DNA of 64,000 nt from Adenanthera pavonina (taxonomy: Eukaryota > Streptophyta > Magnoliopsida > Fabales > Fabaceae). Below are positions 1 to 12,634 of this stretch, one piece after another. The stretch is from positions 3,769,501 through 3,833,500 of the forward strand of contig JAIVEN010000024.1 in the NCBI GenBank assembly GCA_026686845.1. The letters are read 5' to 3'. The number at the start of each line of letters is the position of its first letter. Positions within the stretch are counted from its first letter, which is position 1. A program made the translations under genes and the position numbers. The notes beneath the pieces were generated by a model, which saw only the letters and a program-made list of their open reading frames with translations, was not told the origin of the DNA and searched no databases.

Positions 1-500
1 ACTCTTCATCTGGAAGATAGATTTACTTGTGAGGGGAATTCACAAGGGGACTGGGAAGCACATAGAGAAAATGCTTGGAGAGTTTGAGAGAGCTCAGAAA
101 CAGAGCATACTCATGTACTGTGGCATTAGCAAGAAGCCCGTTGAAATTCTTGCTGTATAGTGGATAAATCTCAAGAGGTGTCTTGGGGACTAGACGTAGG
201 TCAAGAGGATAGACTGAACCAGGATAAATCACTGAGTCTTTCTCTCCTTATCCTTACTTATCAACTTGCTCTATTTTACTCATTGCTTTCATTATACTGT
301 GATATCTTCACCCACTTCACTTTGTGCAGAAAAATTTCAATCTTCCCAATTCACCCCCCCTCTCGGGAAGTCAGCCTTGCTAACAATATTTTATACTTTG
401 TTTTTACTATCACTCTTGCTTTCACTGCTCTCTTACACTTTTGTAGAAAATTTTTAGCTTCCCAATTCACCTTCTTCTTGGGAAGTCAACATATCTAACA
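1..500 (+). repeat. Sirevirus LTR, 3' portion (window-truncated)
   Basis: This stretch matches by eye the right-hand quarter of the LTRs that end at 18851, 29184, 32862 and 45149. They share the CTTCATCTGGAAGATAG block, GGCATTAGCAAGAAGCCCG, the pyrimidine-rich tail and the terminal ATCTAACA. No PBS-like sequence follows position 500, so this is a 3' LTR or a solo LTR rather than a 5' LTR. The small reading frames inside it are LTR sequence, not genes. Confidence 0.85.
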
Positions 501-1622
501 ATTATTAGCTATTTTTGGAGGTTTGTAGCTCAAGTTATACGTAAAGTTGGGATCACGTGCAGAGCACGTGACTTTTAAGAGGGGCTTTGTTATAGTGAAA
601 TGGGAGTTCACTATAGTGAAAGTTGTGATAGTATTATAAAATGCTGCGATTTTAGTCATTTTGTGGGTGTTGGTGTTTTGGTTCTAAGTAATAATGATTA
701 GGGATGCATCTCTGCACATCTTGGGCTTGTTTTCCACAAATTTTGAATCTTAAAATCTTCAAGGTAAGTGAAAATCTCTTCCTGCACTCCTCCATTTTTG
801 TTGGTTTACACAAATTTTCAATTTTGAGGTGTTGTGGTTCAATAGATGAGTTGGGGCTCTATTTTTCTTGAAGGGATTGCTTTGAAAACATGTTAGAAAG
901 CTTTCTAAAGTTATGTACTAATTTATATTGTTGATTTATGATGTTTTGAAGAAGAAAACTCAACATATGCATGAACCCTAGGGTGTAAAGTGAAGATTGA
1001 GATTTTGATGAAATCAATTGATGATTTTGCTTGTGAAGCATCTTTATACACCTAAGAGCATTTGTGCAAAGTTTGGTTGAGTTTGGACTTGATTTGAGTT
1101 ATCTTCTTTAACTCAAAAGTTTAACTCATTTTCATACATAATTGAAGTCTTAAATTGTAATGGGTATAGTGATTGTTGTTGGGTTAGTTATATGGTAAAT
1201 TCTTGTGTTCTGGCCTGAATATAAATGTTGGATCAGATATAATTGGAAGTTCAATCTAAATTTGGTGCAGTTAGTTACGGGTCCTAAATATCTTTAAAAG
1301 GCTTAACTTACAGTATTGTTTTGGAAAGAGTAGGAGAGCACTGTTATCCTTTGGACTTGAAGGATTTCAATTAGAATTCTTGGTAATCTTAAGTTAGAAT
1401 TCCTAGTAATTTCAAACATAAACTTGTTAGTTTTATTTTCATGAAGATGTGAAATTGGGCTTATTATGTGAAATATTGATTTATGGAGCCTATGTGAAAA
1501 AATGGGTTGTTTATGGTTGGGCTTGAATTACATGTTTGGAACTTGTTGGGAGTTATTTTGAGTTTATTCGATTACTTATTAATCATCCTTCATGACTGTG
1601 TTTTGCTTGGACTGCGTAGAAA
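501..1622. other. Unassigned intergenic or decayed repeat
   Basis: No supportable ORF. The text (short palindromes near 553-571 and 607-620, then T-rich prose-like sequence with AAGGTAAGTGAAA near 760) resembles the interior of a Ty3/gypsy LTR in plus orientation, but I cannot find a second copy or clear termini in the window. It separates the Sirevirus LTR from the Tekay-like LTR at 1623. Confidence 0.3.
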
Positions 1623-4168
1623 TGTAACACCGTACCTTTAAACCTTATTTCCCATGTATTGACCTTAGTTAATATCCATTTACATTGATTTAGAGGCTTA
1701 AATCACTTGAGGGACTAAAATAGAAGAATTAAAATTTTTGCAGCATTGTTCATTTGGTCACCCTATTTTCTAGATTGAATTTTGAAAAATTATAATTAAT
1801 TCTAGAAAACTCTTATAGAGATGATTCAAGTCTTTAAAAATAGTTTGAAACATTCTCTACATCAAAAAAATATGGAACAGAGCTTTGGTTGTGCCAATTC
1901 ATATAGTGTGTAGCATGAATTTACTCTTCATACAGTCACTTTGTAACTTTCCAATTTTCTGACCAATCAAGATGTTCTTTGTCTTCCTAGAAAGCTTAGA
2001 ATGTCTACTTTTCAGACATATATATCACTTATACTTCATGTCCTGTTCTAGATAGACTCATCCTTCCTAAACTTTTAGTACACAAAATGGATATTTTTGT
2101 GCCATATCTTGCATAATAAATTTCATAATCATAACACATAATTGAATTTCATCCATATTTCATACTAAACATTATATATAGTTCAAAGAGACATAACCAA
2201 GTCATCATATAGAATTTAATTTTCATACATGAATTTATACAAATTATCTAAACATAACATAATAACTTACATAATCAAGTTATTCATCACTTTCATCTTC
2301 TTTTCCTTTTGTCTTCCTTTGATTTCTTGCATTTCTTGGCCCTAGAAAGGTTAGCATTTGGAAAGATAAGGTTATAAAATTCCTAGTAGCAATTACATTT
2401 ATGCAATTATATCATTACATAAGCATGAAAACATTATTCAAATCACTTTGATACATTTAATAACATAATATACCATATTGTCAATAGAAATTTCGGTAGA
2501 GTTTCCACATAGAAAATGGACATCTCAAACAAAACCCTCACATTAGACACAGCCAAAACTAGTCATAAAACATCAAAACTACCTTAATGACTTTCCTTTG
2601 CTTTACCACTTTATTCCAACCTTTTCTCTTGATTTCTTGAGCTATCTCAAACCTAAATACACCATCAAATACTTGCTAAATTATCTAATTCCTTGGGCCA
2701 AGTTATAAAGAATCATAGAACCTGAAACTTTCACTTTTCTTATTCTTGACTTTCTTTTGAAAATTTAACTTGTTTTTAGCTAATTCCACTATGAGGAATT
2801 CATTTTTACCATTGGTTGTTTAAATTCCAACTCCTTCCCGACTTTTTCTCTTGGCCGAAATCAACATCTTCGAGAGAGGAGAAGAAATTTCATTGCAAAC
2901 TTTCATAAGCTCATGAAATCATGGTTCAAATAACTTGTTTATGCTTTCCTCTAGGTTCATTGCATGAAAGCACTTCCCTTATACTTTCCTTATGCTTGGC
3001 TGAAATTAGAACCTTAGGAGGAGAAGAAGAAAACTCAAATATCCTAGCTTGAACTTATGGAAAATCAACTTAAAATTGGAGGAAAGTACTTATCTAAACC
3101 TTGTCTTGATGCCTTCAAACTTGCTTCCTTTCCTTCCCCCTCCTTCTTCCTTCTCTCTTCTCTCTTTTCTCTCTAAAATTTTTTGCACCTCCTCTCTCTT
3201 TCTTCCTCATAATTTGCATCCAACTTAAGGGGGAAGATATAAACACCAAGTTTCCATAAAAAATTATCCACGTGTCTATTGCGTTGTATGGCCAAAAAAA
3301 AATTTCTTAGGTTTTTCTTTTTAAAACATTAAAATAATCCTTTCTAACACATGCATAAAAATGGGCCAATATATAGAAGGGGAGCATGTGTTTTCTTATA
3401 CAAGATATTTTTCTTAGTAGATCAATCCTATACCATTTGCTTTATATCATGTATCATTTTCTTCCAAGTGTCCATGTATTTTGCAACATCTATGACATCA
3501 TAATTAATAAAATAACCCTCTAAATCACATGTCAAAATTTCTTCCAATAAGGAGGAAGCCTTTGTCTCTTAAACTGCATATTTTTCTTGATTCATATACA
3601 TCCTGTACTAGTTTCTTTTATCTGGAAAGTAAATTAGTACTTTTACAATATTTTATAATATTGTTTATTCCTTTACATATACATGAATACATTAGTTTGG
3701 AATCTGCATTTAACTTAATATCCTATTTCAACTTGTACTTTATGTGGGGCTCTTATGCTTTTCTTTTCTAACTTTATTAGTATTGTAAGGCCCACAATAC
3801 TTTTTCTTTTTGCTCTTTAATCTTACTGCATTTTGTAGTCTATATCCTTTCAAACTAATTCCTTTTAACTTAATACATTATTTCATTGGATCCAGCATGT
3901 CATAAGGTCCATTTTGACATCAATATTGAAATTTCCAAATTTTTGAAAATTACCAGAAAATGACCCAAAATTTTGAATAATTACACATAATGACCCAACA
4001 TTTTAAATTAAATACAATTGAGGATCCAATGTGTAAAATGACCATTTTTCCTTGCGTGGCATTCATTTAGCATATTAATACCACATCCTTTGTAACCATG
4101 TTTTCTTACATTTCTGCGAGACATTGTAATTACACTTTTACCCTAACCTTAAAAATCGAGACATTACA
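1623..4168 (-). repeat. A1 3' LTR (about 2.5 kb)
   Basis: It begins TGTAACACCGTACC and ends ACATTACA on the plus strand. It is followed directly by the complement of a polypurine tract, which fixes the element orientation as minus and makes this the 3' LTR. It is long for an LTR and contains no ORF of note. Its left 800 bp match the partial LTR at 16004-16703, and its centre resembles 59450-59760. Confidence 0.75.
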
Positions 4169-4190
4169 ATTCTCCTCCCTTTAATAAAAT
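4169..4190 (-). other. A1 polypurine tract (plus-strand primer)
   Basis: On the minus strand this reads as a purine run (complement of TTCTCCTCCCTTTAATAAAA) abutting the LTR end. The same arrangement, with the complement of TTTCTTCCTC just beyond it, occurs at 51188 and 58799 next to the other two Tekay-like LTRs. Confidence 0.65.
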
Positions 4191-6640
4191 TTCTTCCTCA
4201 AAATTTTGTTGAATATTTATATCTCTTGTTTTCTTTCTTTTTCATTTCTCAATTTCTAGAATACTTTTGTTTAAACTTGCATGACTTAAAAGCCATCATT
4301 GCCCTCTGGTATTATTCAATCTTTTATATCATTTGAAGGGTCTAGTTGGTACTTTTTATGTTGGGAAATGTAGGGGATATCAAACATGTGCCTCAATTAG
4401 GCAGTATAGAAAACGTACATGTAATAGGTCCATCTACCATGCCTATATCATAGTCTTCCCATTGGCACCTAATAACATTTTTTCCTTTACCTTTCATACT
4501 TTTAGGCTATCTGCATGAATAATTTCTACTAAGGCATAAGCTTGCTATGTTAGCTTTGTCTTGATAATACTTACACAATCATCTCAACCTCATTTTTCAT
4601 TCTATTTTCTTTACTTCAAGCCCAACTTTCCTATTATCTATTAATTACTTGAGGCTATTGTGATCTCAATTACTCTTATGTTAGTACCATAGAGATAGTA
4701 ACTCTATATCTTGAGACCATTTGTAATCGTTGTTATGAGTGGGAATAGCTTTTTCATAAAATTTAATTATGTAAAACATAAGCTATAACCTACAACTTAA
4801 CCCTGTTACTTTACTCATATCCTGATTGGGCTTACTTTTGCTATCATAATCATATGAATCATTCTTTGGATCAAGATTTTATTAACTTAGGGGAGAAGGT
4901 TTAGCTTCTTTAATTCATAAAAACTTGTTTCGTAAAGCTCTATCCCACAAAACTTTCTTTTCTAATCAAGTGGCAAGACAATCTAAGAGAAATTTCTCAT
5001 AACATCTTGTTAAACTTGTAAAAAATTCTCATTTCATTTCGGTTTTTAGTCTATCCCTTATCATAATTGCATTTATTTGATTAGGATCTACAACAACCCT
5101 ATGGGAGATTCTGTGACCTATTAACTGTATTTTCATGATCTATATTCACTGAGTTTAACAAGTCATTGCTTTTATTCATAATGCTTTAAAAATTCTCAGT
5201 TGTCATTTATGTTCTTCTAAAGATTTGGAGTACTTTATAACATCATTATTGGTGACTATAATGAATTGCTCATACTTCTATTCATGTAGTGATAGGTGCC
5301 TTGGTAAGACTAATTGGCATAAAAGTTCATAGTGCCCTTATTTTGTTCTAAAAACAATCATGGGACATCTTTCCTTCCTTACATTTATATCTTTCTTTTG
5401 CTTTACTACTTCCAGTAGATCACCCATCCTAGATTTTCCACGTTTGAGCATGCTTAACTTCAAAATGCTTAAGGGTTCTGTTGTACTTATGCCAATATTA
5501 GATTTATAAAATTCTGACTATGGCTTCCTTTAGGTCATAACTCATCCGTGGACTTGGATAACTCACTACCTTAATTCTAGGGCAAAAAATCCTTATTTTT
5601 ATCTTTTCTTTAACATTTGGCATAACATCCTATAATGACATCTCATCATCATTCTTGTTTCCATTCATTGCTCATATTTATATTGCTTGTGATATCTCTA
5701 TTTTCTTTTATCTAGCTTTTACTAGCTTAGAGGTCCAATTTACTACTATGCCTTTATATGTTAGCACATCCCCAAAACCCTGTACTTTGCTTACATCATT
5801 ATAGGCCTTTGGAACTCTTTGGCTTTTTGTGGGTTAAGGTTTAATTAACATTAAGGTAATGCTTACTAACCCTTTACACATGAATATTTCTACTTTGTCC
5901 ATTTTCCATACATAACTTACTTAATTGTTCAACCACGGTTACTTAGTAGGCTGGCAACTTAAGGGAAACTTCTCAACCCTTTCAAAGTCTCTTACTAGCC
6001 TAGATAGAATCTAGCTCTTGGTCTCTCACCATCATTCATTCTTGCTCAATTAGGTTTCCCTGAGAGCCACAACCCTTTTGTCTTGCCTTAGCGACTTTTA
6101 TCATACAGAAGATTTCATCTATTTTTGCTTAATTGGGTCTCATAATCCCAAGAGTCACCTTCCCTTTTTCCTTGCCTTAGCAACTTTTCTCCCTTAATTC
6201 ATATATTTGTTTCCCTATTGATCTTTCACATCTATTTATCTCATATTCTTTACTAGCTACTTCATTCATTATATGGAACAAATCTCAGGGGTGGCAAAAT
6301 CAAGGTCTTCCTTTACAATGTAAGAGGACATTATTTGCATAAAGTAGTTCATGCTAATAATCATATTACTTACACTAGGGAAGGGCATTCATGTCAAATC
6401 CAATGTGGTATAACATCATTTATATTGGACAATATAATTTAGACATTGGAGGTACTAGCTTGATTCCCCAATAAAAAACATATAAATCCTATGATTAGAC
6501 CCAGTCGTATAGTACCCGAATCAAGTAATGTATGCTCAAAATAATCATTTTACCTTCAATAAGATTCGGTGATTGTTGGGCCTTGGGTCGAGAAAGAGCA
6601 AAGACCCTTCTTTATGCTTGGAATTTGGATCTAATTACCT
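4191..6640 (-). pseudogene. A1 pol remnant (chromodomain end, reverse transcriptase, protease)
   Basis: There is no long open frame, but the nucleotide text can be laid against the pol of element B. Around 4330-4390 it corresponds to B at about 51450-51490, just upstream of the chromodomain. 5080-5350 corresponds to B 53390-53690, the reverse transcriptase active-site region and the palm segment before it (ATTGGCATAAAAGTTCATAG against the B wording). 5500-6640 is more weakly alignable to the RT N-terminus and protease region. The integrase and RNase H part is largely deleted. Stops and indels are everywhere, so it is dead. In a working element this gene would encode the protease, RT/RNase H and integrase. 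Confidence 0.6.
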
Positions 6641-7673
6641 TCACATTACAATCTTGAGCAAAATGTCCAACCTTACCACATCGAAAACAAACATTTTGCC
6701 CAACTAAACATGGCCTCAAACCGTCGATTTTTTCGCATTGGTCACAGACAAGAACATCTCTATGTGTATTTTATCCTCCTTTCCTACCTCCCTTATTAAA
6801 CTTCCAATTATCATTGTTCCATGGCCCTTTCCTTTTCTTACTTGTCTCACCATCATCATTAGCAACTTTTCTAATGTTTGCTAAGGGAGCATACATAAGA
6901 CCTTTATGATTTATACTCTTTTCTGTAATTCTGCTGACATTCACCAATGTATTAAATATTCTGATCTACATGGGGCTACCTTCTCTTTGATTGTAGGTTT
7001 TAAACCTCTTTCCAGTTTCTCTGTTTTTCACCATTCATCATCACCCTGCTGTAAATAGGTGGAGTATCTAAATAGCTAAATAAATGTGGCCACATATTCA
7101 TCCATTGACTAATCCTCAACTTGCCGGAGCATAATAAACTCAGCTTCTTTCTCATCCTTAACTGATCATGGAAAATATTTATCATAAAAATATTCTAGAA
7201 ATAACTCCCATGTTAATGGGATGTTTTGGGCTTGCAAGATCAATTTAGTGTTTTGCCATCATCATTCAACTTCTTTCTCGAGCATGTATGTAGCCAGCAG
7301 GGCTTTCATTTTAGAGGTGTAGCCCATTAACTTGAAGATCTTTTCTAAGCTCATAACCTACTCGTCCGTTGCTTGCAAGTCAAATTTTCTATCAAGGAAG
7401 GAGGATTATGCTTTCGAAACTGAGCTATTACGTGCTGCTGATTTGACAGATCAATCATTATCCCTGCTGCTTGCTGTGTGTGTGCAGCATGAGGCACCTA
7501 CTATTGATTTTTCCATTAAGGCAAAATTTTAAACTTGCCTCTTGATTTTGCCTTTGAGTATCTATGGTTCACTGTAATTGCTCAATGGTCTTTTGTTGTT
7601 GATCCTATATTTCCATAATAGCTTGTAAAGGATCAAGTGGGTGTGTTTCTTTGGGAACCTGTTTAAGAGTTTC
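6641..7673 (-). pseudogene. A1 gag remnant
   Basis: 6655-6760 matches the zinc-knuckle region of element B (54690-54790), including TGTCCAACCTTACCACAT against TGTCCAGCTCTCCCACAT. 6980-7170 and 7190-7330 match the Retrotrans_gag core of B at 54980-55400, and 7430-7660 matches its N-terminus. The frame is broken many times. The nested solo LTR at 7674 interrupts the region just upstream of the gag start. Gag would form the virus-like particle and bind RNA through the CCHC knuckle. Confidence 0.65.
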
Positions 7674-10157
7674 TATAACACCTTACTTTCATATATATTT
7701 TTTGAAGTAGCATATCATATTTAATGTCCAATTGACCTATGTCAGAGGCTTTAATCATCATAGGGTCCAAAATAAAGATATTAAGAAAAATAGATTCACT
7801 GTTTATTTGGTACCCAACTTTTCTAGATGAACTTTAAAAAATCATAAATAATTCCAAAAAAAATCATATCAATGTGATTCAATTTATAAAAATAGCTAAT
7901 AATATGCTTTATGAGGAAAAATATGAGACTTATATTTAAGCATACCAATTGCACAGTTTAATGCTCAAAGGTGTACTGTACAAATGGTCAAAATATTTGA
8001 TCCAGGTTTTCTAGCCTAACTTCAAAATTCCATATCGATTCTCATAGGTGACCAAATCTAGTGATCTTTAGCTTGTTGGAAAGCCCAATTTATCTACTTT
8101 TTGTAAATATATAAAACTTATATGTTATATTAAATTTCAAATAAACAGTAATAACATAACTAACAGGTGCACATAATGGCCAAATTATATCATAACTTTG
8201 TAAAATATTGACATACACATCTCTTACATTGTTCAATATTGCTCATGCCATGTTTCAAACATCATAATGGACTTAAAAGAGCATAATGAAAGCATGACAT
8301 ATCTTTATAAAATCACAAATAAACAAGTAGCAAATGCAACAACAATGTTAATCATCAAGAGCATTCTCCTTGCCCTTTGTCTTCTTGGTGGGCTTGACAT
8401 CTCTTGAACCTATAATTTGGGACACTTGAGAGGATGAGATTATGACAATCTCAGTATCAAGTTATATTCATGCATTATCTTATTCATGTCATACAATAAT
8501 AATATTAAATCACATTAATCAACAAATTACCATATAAGTCATACAAATTTTGGTAGCATAACGACTTATAAAATGGATGTCCCGAGGAATAAAACCCCTC
8601 ATATTATAGCAAAAACTAATCAAAGAGATCACAATTGTAATATGGCAACATAATTTGATCATAGAAAATCCATGAAAGAACAAAAAGCAAGAATATGTAA
8701 CTTAGCTGCCTCTTAAAGTATTACTTAGCTTCTCTCTAGAAACCAATGGTTCCACTTACTTTCTTAGGTTTTCTCAAGTCCCTATACAACATTAAACATT
8801 TGATCAAGCCACTGGTTTCATGTCATTATACACAAAACTCCCATGAAACCCTAGAAACCCTTAAAATTCAGTTTGTCTATCTTAACTTGATTCTTAAAAC
8901 CTATACTTGTCTTTAACTTTTTTGACCACATGAATCCATTTTTGGGGTCAAATTAATGAAATTCCCACTCTAAGAATCACTTCTAGGGCTGACCAAAATC
9001 TGCCATCATGAGAAAATTGTTGGTTTTTCATTTACTTGTTTCAAAATTTACCAAACTTGCTTCCTTTAACAAATACTCATTTTTTTTCATGATTTTATGG
9101 TGTTAAAACATTATCCTACCCAAAATCAAGCCTTGATCAAAATTGTACAGAGGTTGAGAGAGGAAAAACTTCAAGAAAATCAAGCCAATCAACTAAGAAA
9201 CTCAACTAGAACACTTGAAGATCTCAAGTTAGGTACTTACAAATTTTCTTGGATTTTGTTCATATTTTTCTCCTCATCTCACATTAGTTGCCCTTCCATT
9301 TGCAAAATTTTAGACCTCTCCCTCTCTTTCGAAGTGTGCTTGGTTGTGCAAGACAAGGGGTATTTATAGGCCACTTTAATCTTAATTACTTTTTACTAAT
9401 TACCTTGATTAATTTAATCAAAACTTAGCTATTAGGTTTGCTTAACTATTAAGACTCCAAAATTGAGCACATGGGCAGCTGACTAGGCATCCAAATGAAG
9501 GGTGTTTATCTCCAAAATACTGCATATTTTTCCCAATCTAATAATGTCTTGTGTTGGTTACTTTATACTTGGACATGTGAAGTTACTTTTTACAGTATAA
9601 AATCACTTTGAGTACACAATTAAAGTAAACTTGTATCTGGTATTACTTTATTATCATATCTCCAAAAAGCTCTTGTTGTGATACCTAAATGCTTTTCTTT
9701 TTACCTTTTTACCTTTTGCAAATCTAAAAGTAACTTTTTACTAAAATTTACTTTTTAACCTTCAACATTGATTTTTTTTTTATCTTTAATCAGTAAACCT
9801 CAATGATATATACCATTGGGCTCATCTCGTAGGGAGCTCTATTTTAACAGTAACTCTACATATTTACAAATTACCCAGACGCAAGACAAAATTATGATTT
9901 TTAATTTTCTCAGGTCACTAGCTATAATTTTCCCCAAATCTATTTCAACCATTAACTCCCATGTGATTTTTCATACTTGAGAAACTAAAATGCAAAATAT
10001 TTTATTCCTAGGGGTAAAAATATAATTTTTTCATTTTTCATTTTTCATTTAACCTAAAAAATTGACCTCTTTGCCCTATTTTATGCTTAACGGTGTATAT
10101 CCATTTTCTCAAATTCCCTATAGATTTTCTGATATTTAGCCTTCTAGAGATGTTACA
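7674..10157 (-). repeat. Nested solo LTR, Tekay-like (about 2.5 kb)
   Basis: It starts TATAACACCTTAC (a decayed TGTAACACC) and ends GAGATGTTACA. It is flanked by GTTTC on the left (7669-7673) and GTTTT on the right (10158-10162), a 5-bp target duplication with one mismatch. Sequence on both sides belongs to A1, so this is a later insertion reduced to a solo LTR. The internal ORF at 9097-9369 is LTR sequence. Confidence 0.7.
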
Positions 10158-10180
10158 GTTTTTGTTCTTGCTTACCTTCC

Positions 10181-10573
10181 TATGTGAACCATTTTATATC
10201 TAAACAATAAACAACTTCATGAACATATAATAATTGTGCTCATTGTACTTTTATTCACCTTTTCATAAACTTTGTACATTAGTTCATACAGTCAAAACAT
10301 GTTTTATCATTCCTTCTACATTCTATTTTAACTATGAGTGCTTATATGTTACATCTAAAATTTGCAGTCATACATATTCACATATATACATATAAACCTT
10401 TTACATAACGTTCATACATTCCTATTACTACCTTTTCCTTTTATAAAAAATAACTCTGACTAGCTATGATACAACAAAACTTGTAGTCATCATCATTCTT
10501 TACAATCACACATATCCTTCTATTCTTATTTATGAAGTACTAGAACTTTCACCTTCTCTGCTAGACTCGATAT
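10181..10573. repeat. Direct duplication, copy 1 (about 393 bp)
   Basis: This is nearly the same sequence as 12241-12634 (about 95% identical by eye over the whole length), with the Sirevirus solo LTR between the copies. It contains the last codons of the A1 pre-gag ORF on the minus strand, near 10540-10573, and the pre-gag to gag spacer. It stops precisely at CTCGATAT, where the LTR begins. Confidence 0.85.
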
Positions 10574-12230
10574 TGTTAGATAAGCTGGCTTTCCAAGGAG
10601 GGGTGAATTGGGAAGATTAAAAATTTTTCTGCAAAACGTCAAGAAAGTGAAGAAAGCAAAGGGTGATAGTAAAATAGAGTATAAATGAACAAACAGTAAA
10701 AGTAGTAGTAGGGAAGAGAAGACTCAGATATTTATCCTGGTTCGGTCTCTCAACTTGACCTACGTCTAGTCCCCAAGTCACCACTTGAGATTTTCACTAT
10801 TGCAAGAATTCAGTGGGTTTCTTGCAAATGTCATAGTACAGCGTTGATGCTCTATTTCTAGAGCTCACACTTTCACTCTTTGCACTCTCACTAAGTGCTT
10901 CCCCAATCCCTTGTGATATCCCCTCACAAGAAAATCTTTCTTCCAAACAAAGATAAGATTGTTTATAATGAATAAACTCTCTTAATTAGAGTGTATATGA
11001 AAGTTAGGGTACAAATATTGAAGTATGTGAGAGAAAGAGACTTTGAGTAGATGATTTGGCAGAGTTTCAATATATACAAAGTAAAAATCATTTTTCACAA
11101 CTTCAAATGATGTTATATTTATAGATTTTAGTCTCAACTATACATTAGAAACAAAATCTATCCGTTGGAGAAGTTACCAAATGGTTACTCTGAAAAACTA
11201 TCCGTTCATTAACCGCATTTAATGCTCTGACACTCAAAGTTCGAATTTTGGTTGGCCAACATACGAATTTCACAGAGACCAAAGGCTAAAGACTTCAATG
11301 TTGAATATTCGAAGTTCATCTGTCATGAAGCAAAGTTCAAATTTTGATCTTTGGAAAATGTTTCTATGTTGGAACATACGAATTTTCAAGTTGAAAGTCT
11401 TTCTGTTAAGTGTGAACAGTAATTTCATTTTGCTACAGTGCCTTCGAAATTTGAATTTTGGAACCCAAAATTTATCTGTCAGTAGCTGGTTTAATAAGGC
11501 ATAGTAGTTAATCTTATTCGAAATTCTAATTTTCAAAGGGCAAAGTTCATCTGTCAGAGAGACCTCTTTTCAGACTTACTTCAAAGTTCGAATTTATGAA
11601 TACTGTCATTCGTATGTCAACATATCATTATAATAGACTCACAAGCTTTGTTTTTGAAATTCAAATTTTCATGTGCAAAGTTCGTTTGTTAGTGAGCAAT
11701 TTTGAAGCCCTATCTAAACTTGGTTTCAGATGAACTTTAACATATTCTCAAACGAATTTTTTAATTTTCATAAGTTGCATTTTATCTGAAATTTGAATTT
11801 TCAAAAGCCAAAGTTCGTCTGTTAGAGAAAGCTCTTTTCAGACACGTATCAAAATTTGAATTTCTCAAGTCAAAATTCATCTGTCAGAGAAGCCTCTTTT
11901 CAGACTTGTTCATTTTCAATACGAAATTCGAATTTCCAAAGCCAAAGTTCAAATTTTCAAAACAGCAGATCAGTATAAACCTTTCAAACTTTGTCTGTTG
12001 GTGGGTGTTTTTCAAATATTCCATGAACTAATATAGAATCAAAGTTTTAAAACATCTTTTCACCAAATCAAAGTCTTTTACTCAAATTAAAACATTGCTA
12101 AACATTCTACATCTATTCTTGCACTAATCTCTCCAGAATTCCTTCACTTGAAACCTTTTGTGCACCTTTGATATCTTTATTCCAAGCTCTTGAAGGTTGG
12201 TTTGGAATCATCAAAACACTTGATTCAACA
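10574..12230 (-). repeat. Sirevirus solo LTR, reverse orientation (1.66 kb)
   Basis: It starts TGTTAGATAAGCTGGC and ends ACTTGATTCAACA, the reverse complement of the Sirevirus LTR termini (TGTTGAATCAAG and CAGC..ATCTAACA). It has the same dense TTCGAATTT, CAGACGAA and TTCGTCTG words. No PBS, gag or pol is attached. The immediate flanks are GATAT (10569-10573) and AATAT (12231-12235), followed by the second copy of a 394-bp duplication. Confidence 0.85.
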
Positions 12231-12240
12231 AATATTTTTT

Positions 12241-12634
12241 ATTGTAAACCATCTTATATCTAAACAATAACCAACTTCATGAACATATAATAATTGTACT
12301 CATTGTACTTTTATTCACCTTTTCATAAACTTTGTACATTTGTTCATACAATCAAAATAGGTTTTATCATTCCTTTCTACATTCTATGTTAACTATGAGT
12401 GCTTATATGTTACATCCAAAATTTGCAGTCACACATATTCACATATATACATATAAACCTTTTACATAACGTTCATACATTCTTATTACTTCCTTTTCCT
12501 TTAATAAAAAATAACTCTGACTACCTATGATACAACAAAACTTGTAGTCATCATCATTCTTTACAATCATACATATCCTTCTATTCCTATTTATGAAGTA
12601 CTGGAACTTTCGCCTTCTCCGCTGGACTCGATAT
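12241..12634. repeat. Direct duplication, copy 2 (about 394 bp)
   Basis: Partner of 10181-10573. It ends at the same CTCGATAT and then continues into the rest of the A1 pre-gag ORF, so this copy is the one in its native context. Confidence 0.85.

Noticed and set aside
160..498. ORFs at the left edge of the window
   Set aside because: Same LTR text as above. Hydrophobic Leu/Ser runs come from the pyrimidine-rich LTR tail.
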